A stretch of 59,063 nt of DNA from Enterococcus plantarum. Its GTDB lineage: Bacteria; Bacillota; Bacilli; Lactobacillales; Enterococcaceae. Of the stretch, positions 48,779 to 57,416 are shown piece after piece; within the stretch, counting starts at the first letter, position 1; each line of letters begins with the position of its first letter. A model generated the notes under the pieces. That model saw nothing but the letters and a program-made list of their open reading frames with translations. It ran no database searches and was not told the DNA's origin. Where the stretch lies: contig NZ_MIKA01000013.1 in assembly GCF_001730295.1 (NCBI RefSeq), forward strand, positions 1-59,063. The letters are read 5' to 3'. The translations under genes and the position numbers were made by a program.

Positions 48779-49624
48779 TTATTTACTTTCTTTGCCATTT
48801 TCAACGTAAGAAAGGTCATTGACACTATCGATTGTGTATTTACCGTCTTTGTACGTTACTTTTGAGATACTCGCATTTTTTAATCCGTCGTCTGGTAGGT
48901 CTGCATTTGCATCTAATTCACCTAATAACGTAATAATACTCATTCCATGGGACACAACCAATACGTTGTTTGCGCCTTCCTTCTCAGCGTCCTTCACGAT
49001 ATCATCTAATCCAGCTGTTAAACGAGCAACGATTGTTTTACTATCTTCTGCTGGCCAGTTCACGCCTTCTTCCACATTTTTCTTATCTAATCCAGACAAT
49101 ACATCGGCAAATTCGATAATACCTTTGTAAAAACCGACTTCTTTCATCCATTCATTGTATTCTTCAAACGTTTTTCCTTGTTCCTTCGCTACAGCTGTCT
49201 GCATCTCTTCGTTCATCAAGCCTTCATACGTACCAAAATTATATTCCCTTAAACGTTTGTCTTTCGTCATTTCTTTCATCATTTTTTCTTGACCATTATT
49301 TTTTAAGACTAATTCAGCCGTTTCGATTGCTCGTCCGCTATCGCTTGTCACGACTTTATCAAAGGTAATATCAGACAACCCTTTTCCTAACTGCTCCGCC
49401 ACTTCAACGCCAGCCGGTGTTAATGGTGCATCGATCCATCCTTGAGAGCGATCTACGGTATTCAACATTGTTTTACCATGACGAGCAAGATAAACCACCA
49501 CTTCCGAATGTTCTTTCTCTTTTGCATTGGTTTTCTTTTCTTCTTTTGCAGTGCCATTACTACATCCAACTAAAACCATCGACAATAATGCTGCACCAAC
49601 AACCATCTTTTTAAATTTCATCAC
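48779..49624 (-). CDS. histidine phosphatase family lipoprotein
   Basis: The 281-residue protein has a lipoprotein signal peptide with lipobox LVGC (Cys near 21), a lysine- and glutamate-rich linker, and a histidine phosphatase domain. The domain shows the RHG motif in YLARHGKT near 47-50, a second conserved Arg in SDSGRAIETAELV, and a late catalytic His in VVSHGMS. It should be anchored outside the membrane; the substrate is unknown (phosphosugar or phosphate ester). The start may be the second Met (49621). Confidence 0.9.
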   Translation of the reverse strand: MMKFKKMVVGAALLSMVLVGCSNGTAKEEKKTNAKEKEHSEVVVYLARHGKTMLNTVDRSQGWIDAPLTPAGVEVAEQLGKGLSDITFDKVVTSDSGRAIETAELVLKNNGQEKMMKEMTKDKRLREYNFGTYEGLMNEEMQTAVAKEQGKTFEEYNEWMKEVGFYKGIIEFADVLSGLDKKNVEEGVNWPAEDSKTIVARLTAGLDDIVKDAEKEGANNVLVVSHGMSIITLLGELDANADLPDDGLKNASISKVTYKDGKYTIDSVNDLSYVENGKESK

Positions 49625-49699
49625 TCTTTCTCCTCCATGCTATTCCTTATTTTTAGTTAAATAATTTTTGGATACTTTTTGTCCTTTAGAAAAAAAGAA

Positions 49700-49744
49700 A
49701 AAACCCAACTACACCAAATAACGTTATTTGGCATAATCAGGTTT
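49700..49744 (-). terminator. nrnA terminator
   Basis: CCAAATAACGTTATTTGG is a perfect 18-base palindrome (49714-49731), with AACC/GGTT outside. A long T-run follows on the minus strand. Confidence 0.75.
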
Positions 49745-49820
49745 AGCTTGTTATAAACAATCACTATCCGCTATTTAACTAGCTTTAGTATAACGGATAT
49801 CGCTGTATATGTAAATGCTT

Positions 49821-50777
49821 TCAGCTGTTATTTTTAAATTCTTTGCATAATTGTTTGATTTCATTGTAAATAGCATCGATTTCTTCTTGATTTTTGGCAT
49901 TAGCTCCACTAGCTAAAGGATGCCCACCACCATGATGCTCCTTGGCCAACTCATTGATCACAGGTCCTTTTGAACGTAAACGTACTCGATAATAGCCTTC
50001 TGGCTGCTCTACGAAAATCCCCCATGCTAAAACTTCGTCGATCACGCCTGGTAAAGATACAATCGCAGCCGTCTCTGAATCCACTATCCCATACTCCTTC
50101 AGTAATGCCTGAGGTAGCATAACTTTCGCTGCACCATAGTCATCTACTTCAATATTTTGATACACATATCCCGCTAGTTTCGCCACGTTCATCGGAATTT
50201 GTTCTAATTCACGAGTCAGCTCAGCGGCATTAAACTTATATGTCCTCAATTTGGCAGCTACTTCTAAAGTATGCGGTGTTGTTGCAGGGTATAAAAATCG
50301 CCCTGTATCACCAATAATGCCAGCATAAAGCAAACGAGCAGCATTACTACTCATAATCAGCTTATCTTCATTTAGATGATAAAAATCAGCAATAATCTCA
50401 CTACAACTGCTTGCTTTCGTATTGACCCAAACGATGTCACCATATGGATCGTCATTAGGATGATGATCAATTTTAATCAATTCTGCCCCTAAATGATAGC
50501 GCTCATCACTGATTCTAGGAGAATTAGCTGTATCAGTAACAATAACTAATGCCCCTTGATAGGTTGCGTCAGACACTTCATCCATTTCAGCTAAGAATTC
50601 TAACCCTTCAACCGAACCACCCGCTTGATAAATCTTCTTATTTGGAAAGCTTGCTCTCAAGATTTCAGCTAAGCCAACTTGTGAACCAATTGCATCTGGA
50701 TCAGGTCGTTGATGACGATGAATAATAATGGTTTGATACGCTTTTATTTTTGTTAAAATTTCTTTTACAACATCCAT
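49821..50777 (-). CDS. nrnA: DHH/DHHA1 phosphoesterase, NrnA-like nanoRNase/pAp phosphatase
   Basis: NrnA degrades short RNA oligomers and pAp in Firmicutes. The 318-residue protein has the DHH-family motifs HRHQRPDPDAIGSQ (about 20-33), VTDTANSPR near 80-88 and KIDHHPND near 106-113. The C-terminal DHHA1 domain carries HHGGGHPLASGA. Length is typical. It lies 13 bases beyond the ytoI-like regulator gene on the same strand, the Bacillus order (ytoI-ytqI). It is ended by a hairpin. Confidence 0.93.
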   Translation of the reverse strand: MDVVKEILTKIKAYQTIIIHRHQRPDPDAIGSQVGLAEILRASFPNKKIYQAGGSVEGLEFLAEMDEVSDATYQGALVIVTDTANSPRISDERYHLGAELIKIDHHPNDDPYGDIVWVNTKASSCSEIIADFYHLNEDKLIMSSNAARLLYAGIIGDTGRFLYPATTPHTLEVAAKLRTYKFNAAELTRELEQIPMNVAKLAGYVYQNIEVDDYGAAKVMLPQALLKEYGIVDSETAAIVSLPGVIDEVLAWGIFVEQPEGYYRVRLRSKGPVINELAKEHHGGGHPLASGANAKNQEEIDAIYNEIKQLCKEFKNNS

Positions 50778-50790
50778 ATTCTATTTCCTC

Positions 50791-52113
50791 CTATGTCCGT
50801 TCCATCACTTGACACACCACGATTGCTTTGGCTACAAGAGCGTTCTCTAAATAAACTTCAATATCTAATTTGGCCGAACGACGACCGATTTCTAAGACTC
50901 TTGGACGAATATCCAGTTCACTTTCTAATTGAATCAAACGCAGATAATGCAAACTCATTTGTTCGATCAAGACATTTCTTCGTTGATTGGTGATCATCGT
51001 GCGCTGAGTCACATTTGAGATGATTTCACTTAATACACCGAAAGAAATTGTCCCTACACTATTGACCATCTGAGGCGTGACTGAGAATTTAAATTGTGGC
51101 TCATCTGATTTACTTACTTCTTCAATTGGCATGACTTCACCAGAAATTTGATCCGAAATCGTATCTGCAATCTGCGGTTGCCGTTGAACCAATTGCATCG
51201 CTTTCATCACATCTTGCCGAGAAACAAAGCCCACTAAAGATAAATCATCTTCAACAACCGGCATGACTTCCAATCCATCCCAAATCATTTGATGGCTGAC
51301 ACTTGCTACACTCATCATTTTTTTCACAACGATTGGATCTTTTGTCATAACTTTGTCCATCGTTAAAGTTTCTGATTTGCCTAAAACATCTTTTGCTGTA
51401 ACGATTCCGACCAATCTTAGACTCTTGTTGACTACAGGGAAACGAGAATGATGCGTCTTTTCAGAAAGTTTTTGGTAATCCGCAATGGTATTGGTTGAAA
51501 ATAAGTAGTTTGTTTTTTCTAAGGTTGTATAAATATCACTGACCAACATGATATCTTTTTTGATTAATTGATCGCTTAACGCTCGATTGATCATTGTCGC
51601 TACGGTAAACGTATCGTACGTTGTTCTTAATACAGGCATTTCTAATTCATCTGCCAGTTCAGCAATTTCGTTTTCTGTATCAAATCCACCAGTAATTAAA
51701 ACAGCAGCCCCGTTTTCTAAGGCTAATTTTTGAACGCCTTGGCGATTTCCGACAATCATCAATGAGCCTGGGGTAATATAGCGAGTCATTGCTTTTTCAG
51801 TCATCGCACCGATCACAAACTTATTTAAAACCTTATCTAAACCAGCTGAGCCCCCTAAAACATCACCTTCGATGATTCGAACTACTTCGCCGAATGTTAA
51901 TTTTTCAATATGTTTTTTTAATTTGCGCTCGATCCGAATCGTTCCGACACGCTGAATCGTTGAAACCAATCCGATATTTTCAGCATCTTTGATTGCACGA
52001 TAAGCTGTTCCTTCACTAACACCAAGATTTTTGGCAATACTTCTAACTGAAATACGATCCCCAATCGGTAAACCTTCAATATATTTTAATATTTGATCAT
52101 GTTTCGTCGCCAT
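50791..52113 (-). CDS. YtoI-like regulator: HTH, DRTGG, CBS pair and hotdog domains
   Basis: The 440-residue protein has an N-terminal HTH (about 1-60, SVRSIAKNLGVSEGTAYRAI), a DRTGG-like domain (about 75-185), two CBS motifs (about 190-310, with FPVVNKSLRLVGIVT and VMPVVEDDLSLVGFVS) and a C-terminal hotdog-like domain (about 330-440). CBS pairs usually bind adenine nucleotides, so it may sense energy state or a signal nucleotide. It has been proposed as a transcription regulator. It is co-transcribed with nrnA, 13 bases upstream of it. Confidence 0.87.
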   Translation of the reverse strand: MATKHDQILKYIEGLPIGDRISVRSIAKNLGVSEGTAYRAIKDAENIGLVSTIQRVGTIRIERKLKKHIEKLTFGEVVRIIEGDVLGGSAGLDKVLNKFVIGAMTEKAMTRYITPGSLMIVGNRQGVQKLALENGAAVLITGGFDTENEIAELADELEMPVLRTTYDTFTVATMINRALSDQLIKKDIMLVSDIYTTLEKTNYLFSTNTIADYQKLSEKTHHSRFPVVNKSLRLVGIVTAKDVLGKSETLTMDKVMTKDPIVVKKMMSVASVSHQMIWDGLEVMPVVEDDLSLVGFVSRQDVMKAMQLVQRQPQIADTISDQISGEVMPIEEVSKSDEPQFKFSVTPQMVNSVGTISFGVLSEIISNVTQRTMITNQRRNVLIEQMSLHYLRLIQLESELDIRPRVLEIGRRSAKLDIEVYLENALVAKAIVVCQVMERT

Positions 52114-52288
52114 AATATCCTCCTTATTCTATACGCACAATGAGCGCATTCCGTTTTTATTTCTTTCCCTAAAAAGTAGGTTCATGAAGATAAATCAAAA
52201 TTCATAGTCTTAAGTATCTAGTCATTGGAACTACTTTCAGTCGTCATTAATCGATTTTAGTTTCTATAGAAATCAGGAGCTTTCTTTT

Positions 52289-52432
52289 TTGAATACGCAA
52301 TCTGTTTTAATGTCTCTTAAGGAGATTTTGAAACAGATACAAGTTCCTCAGTTATTGACTTCATTTAAAAAGTATAACAAAAAAATAGATATTTTAGTAC
52401 AGTTATTCTTCTTTTATTGTAACAGAAGTTAA
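52289..52432 (+). CDS. short ORF, possible remnant
   Basis: A TTG frame of 47 codons reads MNTQSVLMSLKEILKQIQVP and then a basic, hydrophobic tail ending CNRS. AGGAGC lies eight bases upstream. I do not recognise it; the start has the look of a transposase N-terminus, but it could be chance. It is the only frame of note in the 485-base gap before the MFS remnant. Confidence 0.25.
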   Translation: MNTQSVLMSLKEILKQIQVPQLLTSFKKYNKKIDILVQLFFFYCNRS

Positions 52433-52598
52433 AAATAAACAAACTTAATTTCTATTCAATTTGCCTTTCCTTGCTCCAAAGTTCCTAAATTCATTTATGA
52501 TCTGACTTTTGAAAACAAAACTAAGCTTTTTTCACTCCTTTTTTAAAAAGGAGTAAGATAATAGCAGACTGTTTATACTTTTTTAAGGAGATGACTAT

Positions 52599-53152
52599 AT
52601 GGAATCAGTGAATAAATTTCAAGAGAATCCCCTTGTACAAAAAAATCGGATGGTCTTTCCTTTATTAATGGTTATTGGCTCTCTAATCAGTGGTTTTTTA
52701 ACGGATAAAAATCGGAACAAAAATTCTAGCGTTTTCTGGCTTAGTCTTGTTGTCGGTCACCACTTTAATGTATATGGTTTTAAATCAAGGATCTCCACTT
52801 TGGTATTATATTTTAGCGACTAGCATTATGGGATTAGGTAATGTGTTGTTCCAACCTCCCAATAACACGACCGTCATGAGTAGTATTTCAAAAGAAGATT
52901 TTGGTGTAGCTGGAAGTATGGACTCCTTTGCTCGTAAGGTAGGAATGGTTCTAGGTATTGGGTTAGAGCTACAACCATTTTTTATAACGCGATGAGCGCG
53001 GTTTATGGTCAACGTGTCACAACGTCTATAAGTGAGCGACCTGATGTCTTTATTTTTGGAATGAGAATCACTTTTTTGGTTCTTTTATATTATGTTTAAC
53101 GGCTTTAGGACTAACGTTCTTTCGTTCATTCAAAGCTGAGAAAATGAAATAG
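52599..53152 (+). pseudogene. decayed MFS transporter (DHA2-type drug efflux), 3' part
   Basis: AAGGAG and ATG start a frame of about 47 residues that soon reads FPLLMVIGSLISGFLTDK, a late membrane segment of the family, so the first ten or so helices are missing. The reading frame then shifts near 52740, giving MGLGNVLFQPPNNTTVMSSI, a DHA2 motif. It shifts again near 52975 (FYNAMSAVYGQRV) and near 53095. The stretch ends at a stop at 53150. With an internal deletion and three frameshifts, it cannot make a transporter. Confidence 0.8.
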
Positions 53153-53154
53153 AA

Positions 53155-53200
53155 AAAAATGAAACTGGCAGATACATCTGATTACAGTTTCATTTTTTAT
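53155..53200. terminator. two-way terminator between MFS remnant and holin gene
   Basis: 12-base arms AAAATGAAACTG/CAGTTTCATTTT with a 17-base loop, T-runs on both strands. Confidence 0.8.
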
Positions 53201-53220
53201 GGACCCAACATTATGTAGAG

Positions 53221-53610
53221 CTATTTATCTTCATTGCCACTTTTAATATTTTTGATAAAATCCTCAAATAATTCGGTCCCGATCCCCATCTTTTTATAAT
53301 TTTCAAGAATGGACTTTAATTCCATTAACAGATAACCAACATATAACACATAAATTAATCCTACACCTGCTCCACCTGGAATCAATGGCGCTAAGGGAAT
53401 AAAAAACATCAGCAAAACCATACTAGCCACTTTCCTTAAAATGCCATTGATTCCTACTTTACTTAAAAAATCGATCTTGGGATTGATTTTTGCAGCTAAG
53501 CTGCCGCTTAAAAAATCGATGATCATCGCGATACAAATCAAGGTTAAAACATAAATTGCTTTATGATCTGTATCAACTAAAAAACGATCTAAATACTCAA
53601 ACATCTTCAT
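53221..53610 (-). CDS. phage holin family protein
   Basis: The 129-residue protein has four hydrophobic segments and matches the holin-4 (TcdE-like) type: GILRKVASMVLLMFFIPLAPLIPGG and a charged tail. Such proteins make membrane lesions at the end of a phage cycle or help export toxins and endolysins. No endolysin or phage structural gene is adjacent; the nearest gene is arpU, 170 bases away. I start at MKMFEYLDRF; AGGTGG lies five bases before. Confidence 0.8.
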   Translation of the reverse strand: MKMFEYLDRFLVDTDHKAIYVLTLICIAMIIDFLSGSLAAKINPKIDFLSKVGINGILRKVASMVLLMFFIPLAPLIPGGAGVGLIYVLYVGYLLMELKSILENYKKMGIGTELFEDFIKNIKSGNEDK

Positions 53611-53782
53611 AATTACCACCTTTTACTTTTTTTCCTACAGTTATTATTGCTTTTGAATAGAAACGATAGTTCAAACCTAATGCCTTTTCTCGTTTATTTT
53701 TGATCATTGTTTAACTAACGCTATAAGAATAGTTTACTCGGTTTTTCTATGATGAAACTGGCATATCTCTCCCATAATGATG

Positions 53783-54202
53783 TCACTTTTCACTCAAGAG
53801 TTTCCCGCTTTCATATGACTCCGCAAATCGGATCATCGCTTTATCTAGTTCTCGGTAAAACTTACTTTCACTCATGTGATGCTTCATATAAATCGCGATG
53901 TTTGTTGTAAAGTTGCGGTCCATATACTTATCGTACAATAGTTGTCTATCATAAGTATCCAACTGGTTGATAGCCTCTATAATCTTGGCTAGCTCAACTT
54001 CAGCAAGATATTTTCGGTCCACTACTTTATCAACTTTACGGGAAAATTCTCCATTGGCATTTTTCATTTCAAATGTATAGGCTGCTGTTACTTTAGGCGA
54101 ATGTTTTTCACCAGCGATTCTTACTAAGGAACGGTAAGTCTTTAATAAAGCATGAACTTTCTTTTTTGTTTTCTTTCGATCGATTTCAGGAAATAATAGC
54201 AT
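53783..54202 (-). CDS. ArpU family phage transcriptional regulator
   Basis: The 139-residue protein is like ArpU of Enterococcus hirae, first described as a regulator of muramidase export, and found as the late-gene regulator in many enterococcal and lactobacillus phages. It begins MLLFPEIDRKKTKKKV and has the sigma-factor-like C-terminal region LYDKYMDRNFTTNIAIYMKHHMSESKFYRELDKA. It lies near a holin, a CI-like repressor and an ImmA-like protease, consistent with a prophage remnant. It is divergent from the repressor. Confidence 0.85.
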   Translation of the reverse strand: MLLFPEIDRKKTKKKVHALLKTYRSLVRIAGEKHSPKVTAAYTFEMKNANGEFSRKVDKVVDRKYLAEVELAKIIEAINQLDTYDRQLLYDKYMDRNFTTNIAIYMKHHMSESKFYRELDKAMIRFAESYESGKLLSEK

Positions 54203-54417
54203 CTTTTATCCTCTCCTTTTCTTAATGGTTTGACTCAACACAATAGCAACTCTTTTTTGATAGTATGATGGTTTGAATTTCTTCTCTTTAGACCCTAAGG
54301 TAGTCCTCTGATACTGCTGAAGTAAATCAAAGTAATACGTTAGTACCGCACAGTTCTTTTATGCCCTCCATTTTGTCTCTTGATTTTTAGTGAATTAGCT
54401 ATTATACGATAAAATCA

Positions 54418-54446
54418 TTGACTAAAATTAGCATTTACGCTATCAT
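54418..54446 (+). promoter_or_regulatory. candidate promoter in the arpU-repressor intergenic region
   Basis: TTGACT, 17-base spacer, TATCAT, about 200 bases ahead of the repressor gene. Further candidates nearer the gene exist but are weaker. A TATAAT reading the other way (54400-54405) may serve arpU. Confidence 0.45.
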
Positions 54447-54543
54447 GTAAGTATAGTTAAATAAGCTCTATTCTACTTCCGCCGCTTTCTGATTTTAGAA
54501 ATTGACTGCTAGAATGGCTTTGCCTAACTATCTACTGATAAAT

Positions 54544-54607
54544 TAGCTTATAAGAATATACTAATAGTTTAAAAGCTAATTGTCAACTAAAAATAGCTTA
54601 AAAGCTA
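54544..54607. promoter_or_regulatory. three candidate repressor operators
   Basis: TAGCTTATAAGAAT (54544-54557), TAGTTTAAAAGCTA (54565-54578) and TAGCTTAAAAGCTA (54594-54607) share the pattern TAGYTTNNAAGCTA; the third is a perfect 6-base inverted repeat. They lie just ahead of the CI-like gene, as three-site operators do in temperate phages. The spacings are 21 and 29 bases. A related AAGCTT lies at 54623-54628. Confidence 0.6.
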
Positions 54608-54645
54608 ACATTTTTTTCATTTAAGCTTATGAAAGGTTGAAAAAC

Positions 54646-55023
54646 ATGAGTTTAACTTACAGAATCAAAGAGCTCGCAGACAAGAAAAAAGTTACATTTG
54701 CTGAAATCGAACGAAATACAGGTATTTCAAACGGGCAAATTCGTCGCTGGGATACTTCTTCCCCTAAAATAGAAAATATCCAAAAAGTGGCCGATTATTT
54801 TGACGTATCAACGGACTATTTATTAGGAAGATCGGAAATACCTTCTATTAAAGAAGCACATCAAGAAGAACATCTTTCTTCCCAAATCATGTTTCGGATG
54901 AATACCGAAGGATTATCTGAAAACGAAGTAGATGAATTGAAAGATGAAGTAAATCGGTTTTTGCGTTTCAGACGGTCAGAAATCGAACGAGAACGAGAAT
55001 TAAAACAAGACGACAAGGCGTGA
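54646..55023 (+). CDS. XRE/CI-like transcriptional repressor
   Basis: The 125-residue protein has a Cro/CI-type HTH (about 3-62): MSLTYRIKELADKKKVTFAEI and ISNGQIRRWDTSSPKIENIQKVADYFDVSTDYLLG. The C-terminal part is a charged helix with ELKDEVNRFLRFRRSEIERE that probably mediates dimers or contacts ImmA. I start at the ATG with GAAAGG nine bases upstream; a TTG three codons earlier is unlikely. The gene is followed after four bases by an ImmA/IrrE gene, the ICEBs1-type repressor-antirepressor pair. Confidence 0.85.
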   Translation: MSLTYRIKELADKKKVTFAEIERNTGISNGQIRRWDTSSPKIENIQKVADYFDVSTDYLLGRSEIPSIKEAHQEEHLSSQIMFRMNTEGLSENEVDELKDEVNRFLRFRRSEIERERELKQDDKA

Positions 55024-55027
55024 TTGG

Positions 55028-55705
55028 ATGACAGAGCAAATTGATGAATATCTTAGTTTTTCGGATAAAATAAACGATTATATCTCGGCTTTGATGGTCG
55101 CAAATAATATCGGTTATGAAAATTACGATTGTTCCTATCTTTGGGATTTCGTAAGATCTAAGGGAGTTTCAATGCGCAGTTTTCCATTTGATGGTGTCGC
55201 AAGAGATCGTATTTCTGGTATGATTGTTAAAGACTCTTTAGAGACAACGATTGGCTATAATCAAAACATGAGTGAAAAAAGAAAGAACTTTACAATCAGT
55301 CATGAGATTACGCATTATTTATTTCATATGACTGAAAATGATACGATTTTTACTGATACAGAACGTAGTTTGCACTACTCTTATAATGAAGTACTTCATG
55401 AGTTCCAAGCAAATATTGGCGCTTCTGCAATCCTTGTACCTGATGTGGTATTCTTTCGCTTTTTAAAAGAAGGATGGAATTTATCACAACTGTCGAGTCG
55501 TTTTGGGATATCAGAAAGTGCCCTTTATATTCGTTTGATTCATACAATGCAGGCTAATTTTGGTGTTTCTTATATCGCTGCCAAAACAAATGCAGATGCT
55601 ATTCGGTATAAATTTAGTGGTAAAGGGCAACATGCGGCTATTGAATTAGGAAAAAATTTGGAAACACGATTGTTTCGAACAAATCGATTTATTGAAGCAT
55701 TGTAG
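55028..55705 (+). CDS. ImmA/IrrE family metallo-endopeptidase
   Basis: The 225-residue protein has the zinc motif HEITH in TISHEITHYLFH (about 93-97) and a later glutamate in HEFQANIGASAILVP, typical of the DUF955/ImmA peptidases. In ICEBs1 and related elements ImmA cleaves the neighbouring repressor after a cell signal and so derepresses the element. The pairing with the XRE gene, four bases upstream, supports that role. The C-terminal third (about 135-225) is a winged-helix-like region. A strong terminator follows. Confidence 0.88.
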   Translation: MTEQIDEYLSFSDKINDYISALMVANNIGYENYDCSYLWDFVRSKGVSMRSFPFDGVARDRISGMIVKDSLETTIGYNQNMSEKRKNFTISHEITHYLFHMTENDTIFTDTERSLHYSYNEVLHEFQANIGASAILVPDVVFFRFLKEGWNLSQLSSRFGISESALYIRLIHTMQANFGVSYIAAKTNADAIRYKFSGKGQHAAIELGKNLETRLFRTNRFIEAL

Positions 55706-55714
55706 TTACAAATG

Positions 55715-55757
55715 AAAAAAGTGGAGCTAAAATCATTTTTTTGATTTTAGCTCCACT
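55715..55757. terminator. two-way terminator after the immA-like gene
   Basis: 16-base perfect arms, AGTGGAGCTAAAATCA and its complement, with a T loop; on the minus strand TTTTTT follows at 55715-55720. Confidence 0.85.
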
Positions 55758-55770
55758 CTTTCTGTCTACT

Positions 55771-55897
55771 AAAACAAAAAAACCACCACGACCGTCGTCT
55801 GTGGTGGAAATGAAGGTTGTTATTTACTCTTGGTAGGAGTAAGTATGAAAAACCAATTCGGGATAATTGGCATGAGGACATATTAGCATCTCTCCTT
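55771..55897 (-). ncRNA. possible small transcript or short-peptide gene
   Basis: On the minus strand, AAGGAG (55892-55897) is followed by two short frames (21 codons starting at 55889; 44 codons starting at 55881). A strong hairpin CCACCAC/GTGGTGG (55783-55807) then leads into a T-run (55771-55782). On the plus strand AGGAG precedes a 13-codon frame (55845-55886, MKNQFGIIGMRTY). The tight terminator suggests a short RNA, but I could find no clear promoter and no known family. Confidence 0.35.
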
Positions 55898-56122
55898 AAA
55901 ATAAAAATGAATCCCTATTTTGTATTTCATAAAAAAACTATGAGGAATTACTCATACAATGATTCTTTATGATTTGCTTTTGTTTCTATTCTTCTAACCC
56001 TTATTAGTTCCAACATTTTTATGCCTGTGCTACACTTTTAATAGTAGCTACTAATGGTTACTTGAGCATTATAGGCTTCATCGAATAGCTTGTTACATCT
56101 TTAAATTTAGGAGGAATGTATT
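55898..56122 (+). other. leader region of the baeRF-like gene
   Basis: About 225 bases of AT-rich sequence with no gene. AGGAGG lies eight bases ahead of the ATG at 56123. No standard promoter stood out. Confidence 0.4.
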
Positions 56123-57253
56123 ATGTTAGATCAAGAAAAAGACAATTTATCTGTTCTGTTCTCTGACGAAGTTCAAGGTCCCTTTGTAACATTTATTCTA
56201 AATACTCATGTCGCTCACCAAGATGTCGAAAAAGATTCTTTAGTATTAAAAAATTTTGCTAAAGCTGCAAAAGTCCGCTTCGAAAAAAAGTATACTGACT
56301 TGTCTTGGGTGCCATTTCAAGAAAAAATCGATGCATTGCTTGCTGATGCTTCATTTTGGCGTAATGCAACAAAAAGTGTATCCATCATTATAAGTGAAAA
56401 AGACATCTTTATTCATCGATTAAATGTTCCCGTTGATAATCAATATTACGTTGACGACCGACCTTATCTCCTAGGCATCATCAAAAATAACCAATTCAAC
56501 TATCGTTACTATTTAATGGCTTTAAACCGTGATGCTATGCAACTGTATTTAGTTGAAAACAATCGGGTAAAAGCGATTGAATTACCTGCTGATGCACCAA
56601 CTGATCTTGTGGGCACTTTAGGTGATGAGTTGACTGGTGGCAGTATGAACTACTCTATTCAAGGCGGAAACGGGTACAATGGTTCATCTAAAGAAGGCGT
56701 TGCTTATCATGGTGTCAACACCAAAGATGAAGAAGTAAAAATTGATTGGACTAACTATTATCAAGCCATCGATAGTTACTTAAAGGACACATTCTCAAAC
56801 CCTGATAATTTACCTATTCGCTTATACGCTTTGCCTGAAAATCAAACATTATTTAAAAAAATTGCAAAAAATCCTTACTTCGTAACAGATGCCTCTGTTT
56901 CACTTTCTCCTGCCCAAGTTTCATTTCAGGACATCGAAAAAGGTGCTTATAAAATCAATCAAGAATTAGAAGCAATAGAAACAGCAGCTTATAATCAATT
57001 ATTAGACAAAAAATTCGTTGATCAACTTGTTGATATCGTACCTGCTTCTGATGAAGGGAAGGTATCCCATTTCTTCATCTCCACGGCTAATTTTGTTAAT
57101 GAAACAACTGACATGTCAACAGAAGAATTTGACCGTCGAAAAGTCTTGAACAAAGTAACCGATAATGTTCTTAGAACAGGCGGAAAAGTGTTTGTGTTAG
57201 ATCAAAAAGCCGCTCCAGATGAAAAAACTTTATTAGCGATTCTGCGCTACTAA
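56123..57253 (+). CDS. baeRF-type protein (bacterial homologue of archaeo-eukaryotic release factor)
   Basis: The 376-residue protein resembles the bacterial baeRF families, which share the fold of the peptide-chain release factor eRF1. It contains the family's middle region with GNGYNGSSKEGVAYHGVNTKDEE (about 182-204), and in the last third NVLRTGGKVFVLDQ. baeRFs are thought to be ribosome-linked rescue or stress proteins, but their function is not proven. There is no signal peptide or membrane segment. It is a single gene with a strong terminator. Confidence 0.75.
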   Translation: MLDQEKDNLSVLFSDEVQGPFVTFILNTHVAHQDVEKDSLVLKNFAKAAKVRFEKKYTDLSWVPFQEKIDALLADASFWRNATKSVSIIISEKDIFIHRLNVPVDNQYYVDDRPYLLGIIKNNQFNYRYYLMALNRDAMQLYLVENNRVKAIELPADAPTDLVGTLGDELTGGSMNYSIQGGNGYNGSSKEGVAYHGVNTKDEEVKIDWTNYYQAIDSYLKDTFSNPDNLPIRLYALPENQTLFKKIAKNPYFVTDASVSLSPAQVSFQDIEKGAYKINQELEAIETAAYNQLLDKKFVDQLVDIVPASDEGKVSHFFISTANFVNETTDMSTEEFDRRKVLNKVTDNVLRTGGKVFVLDQKAAPDEKTLLAILRY

Positions 57254-57275
57254 GAATTTCACCTATGAAATGGAC

Positions 57276-57313
57276 AAGAGCCACTCAACAGATACGTTGA
57301 GTGGCTCTTTAAT
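57276..57313 (+). terminator. baeRF gene terminator
   Basis: 14-base perfect arms AAGAGCCACTCAAC/GTTGAGTGGCTCTT with a 6-base loop, then TTTAATT. Confidence 0.85.
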
Positions 57314-57416
57314 TAAGTTAATTAAATATTTTGTTAGCTATAAAACCATGTAAAAACTATCTATTAGTAAGGATAACCTTATTCTCATCTAAACAATCTG
57401 AACCCTTCCTACTTTC

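Noticed and set aside
48819-49130. 103-codon plus-strand frame
   Set aside because: Antisense to the histidine phosphatase lipoprotein gene, which has clear catalytic motifs.
53221-55705. Complete prophage
   Set aside because: No integrase, terminase, capsid, tail or endolysin gene is present; only a few regulatory and lysis-type genes remain.
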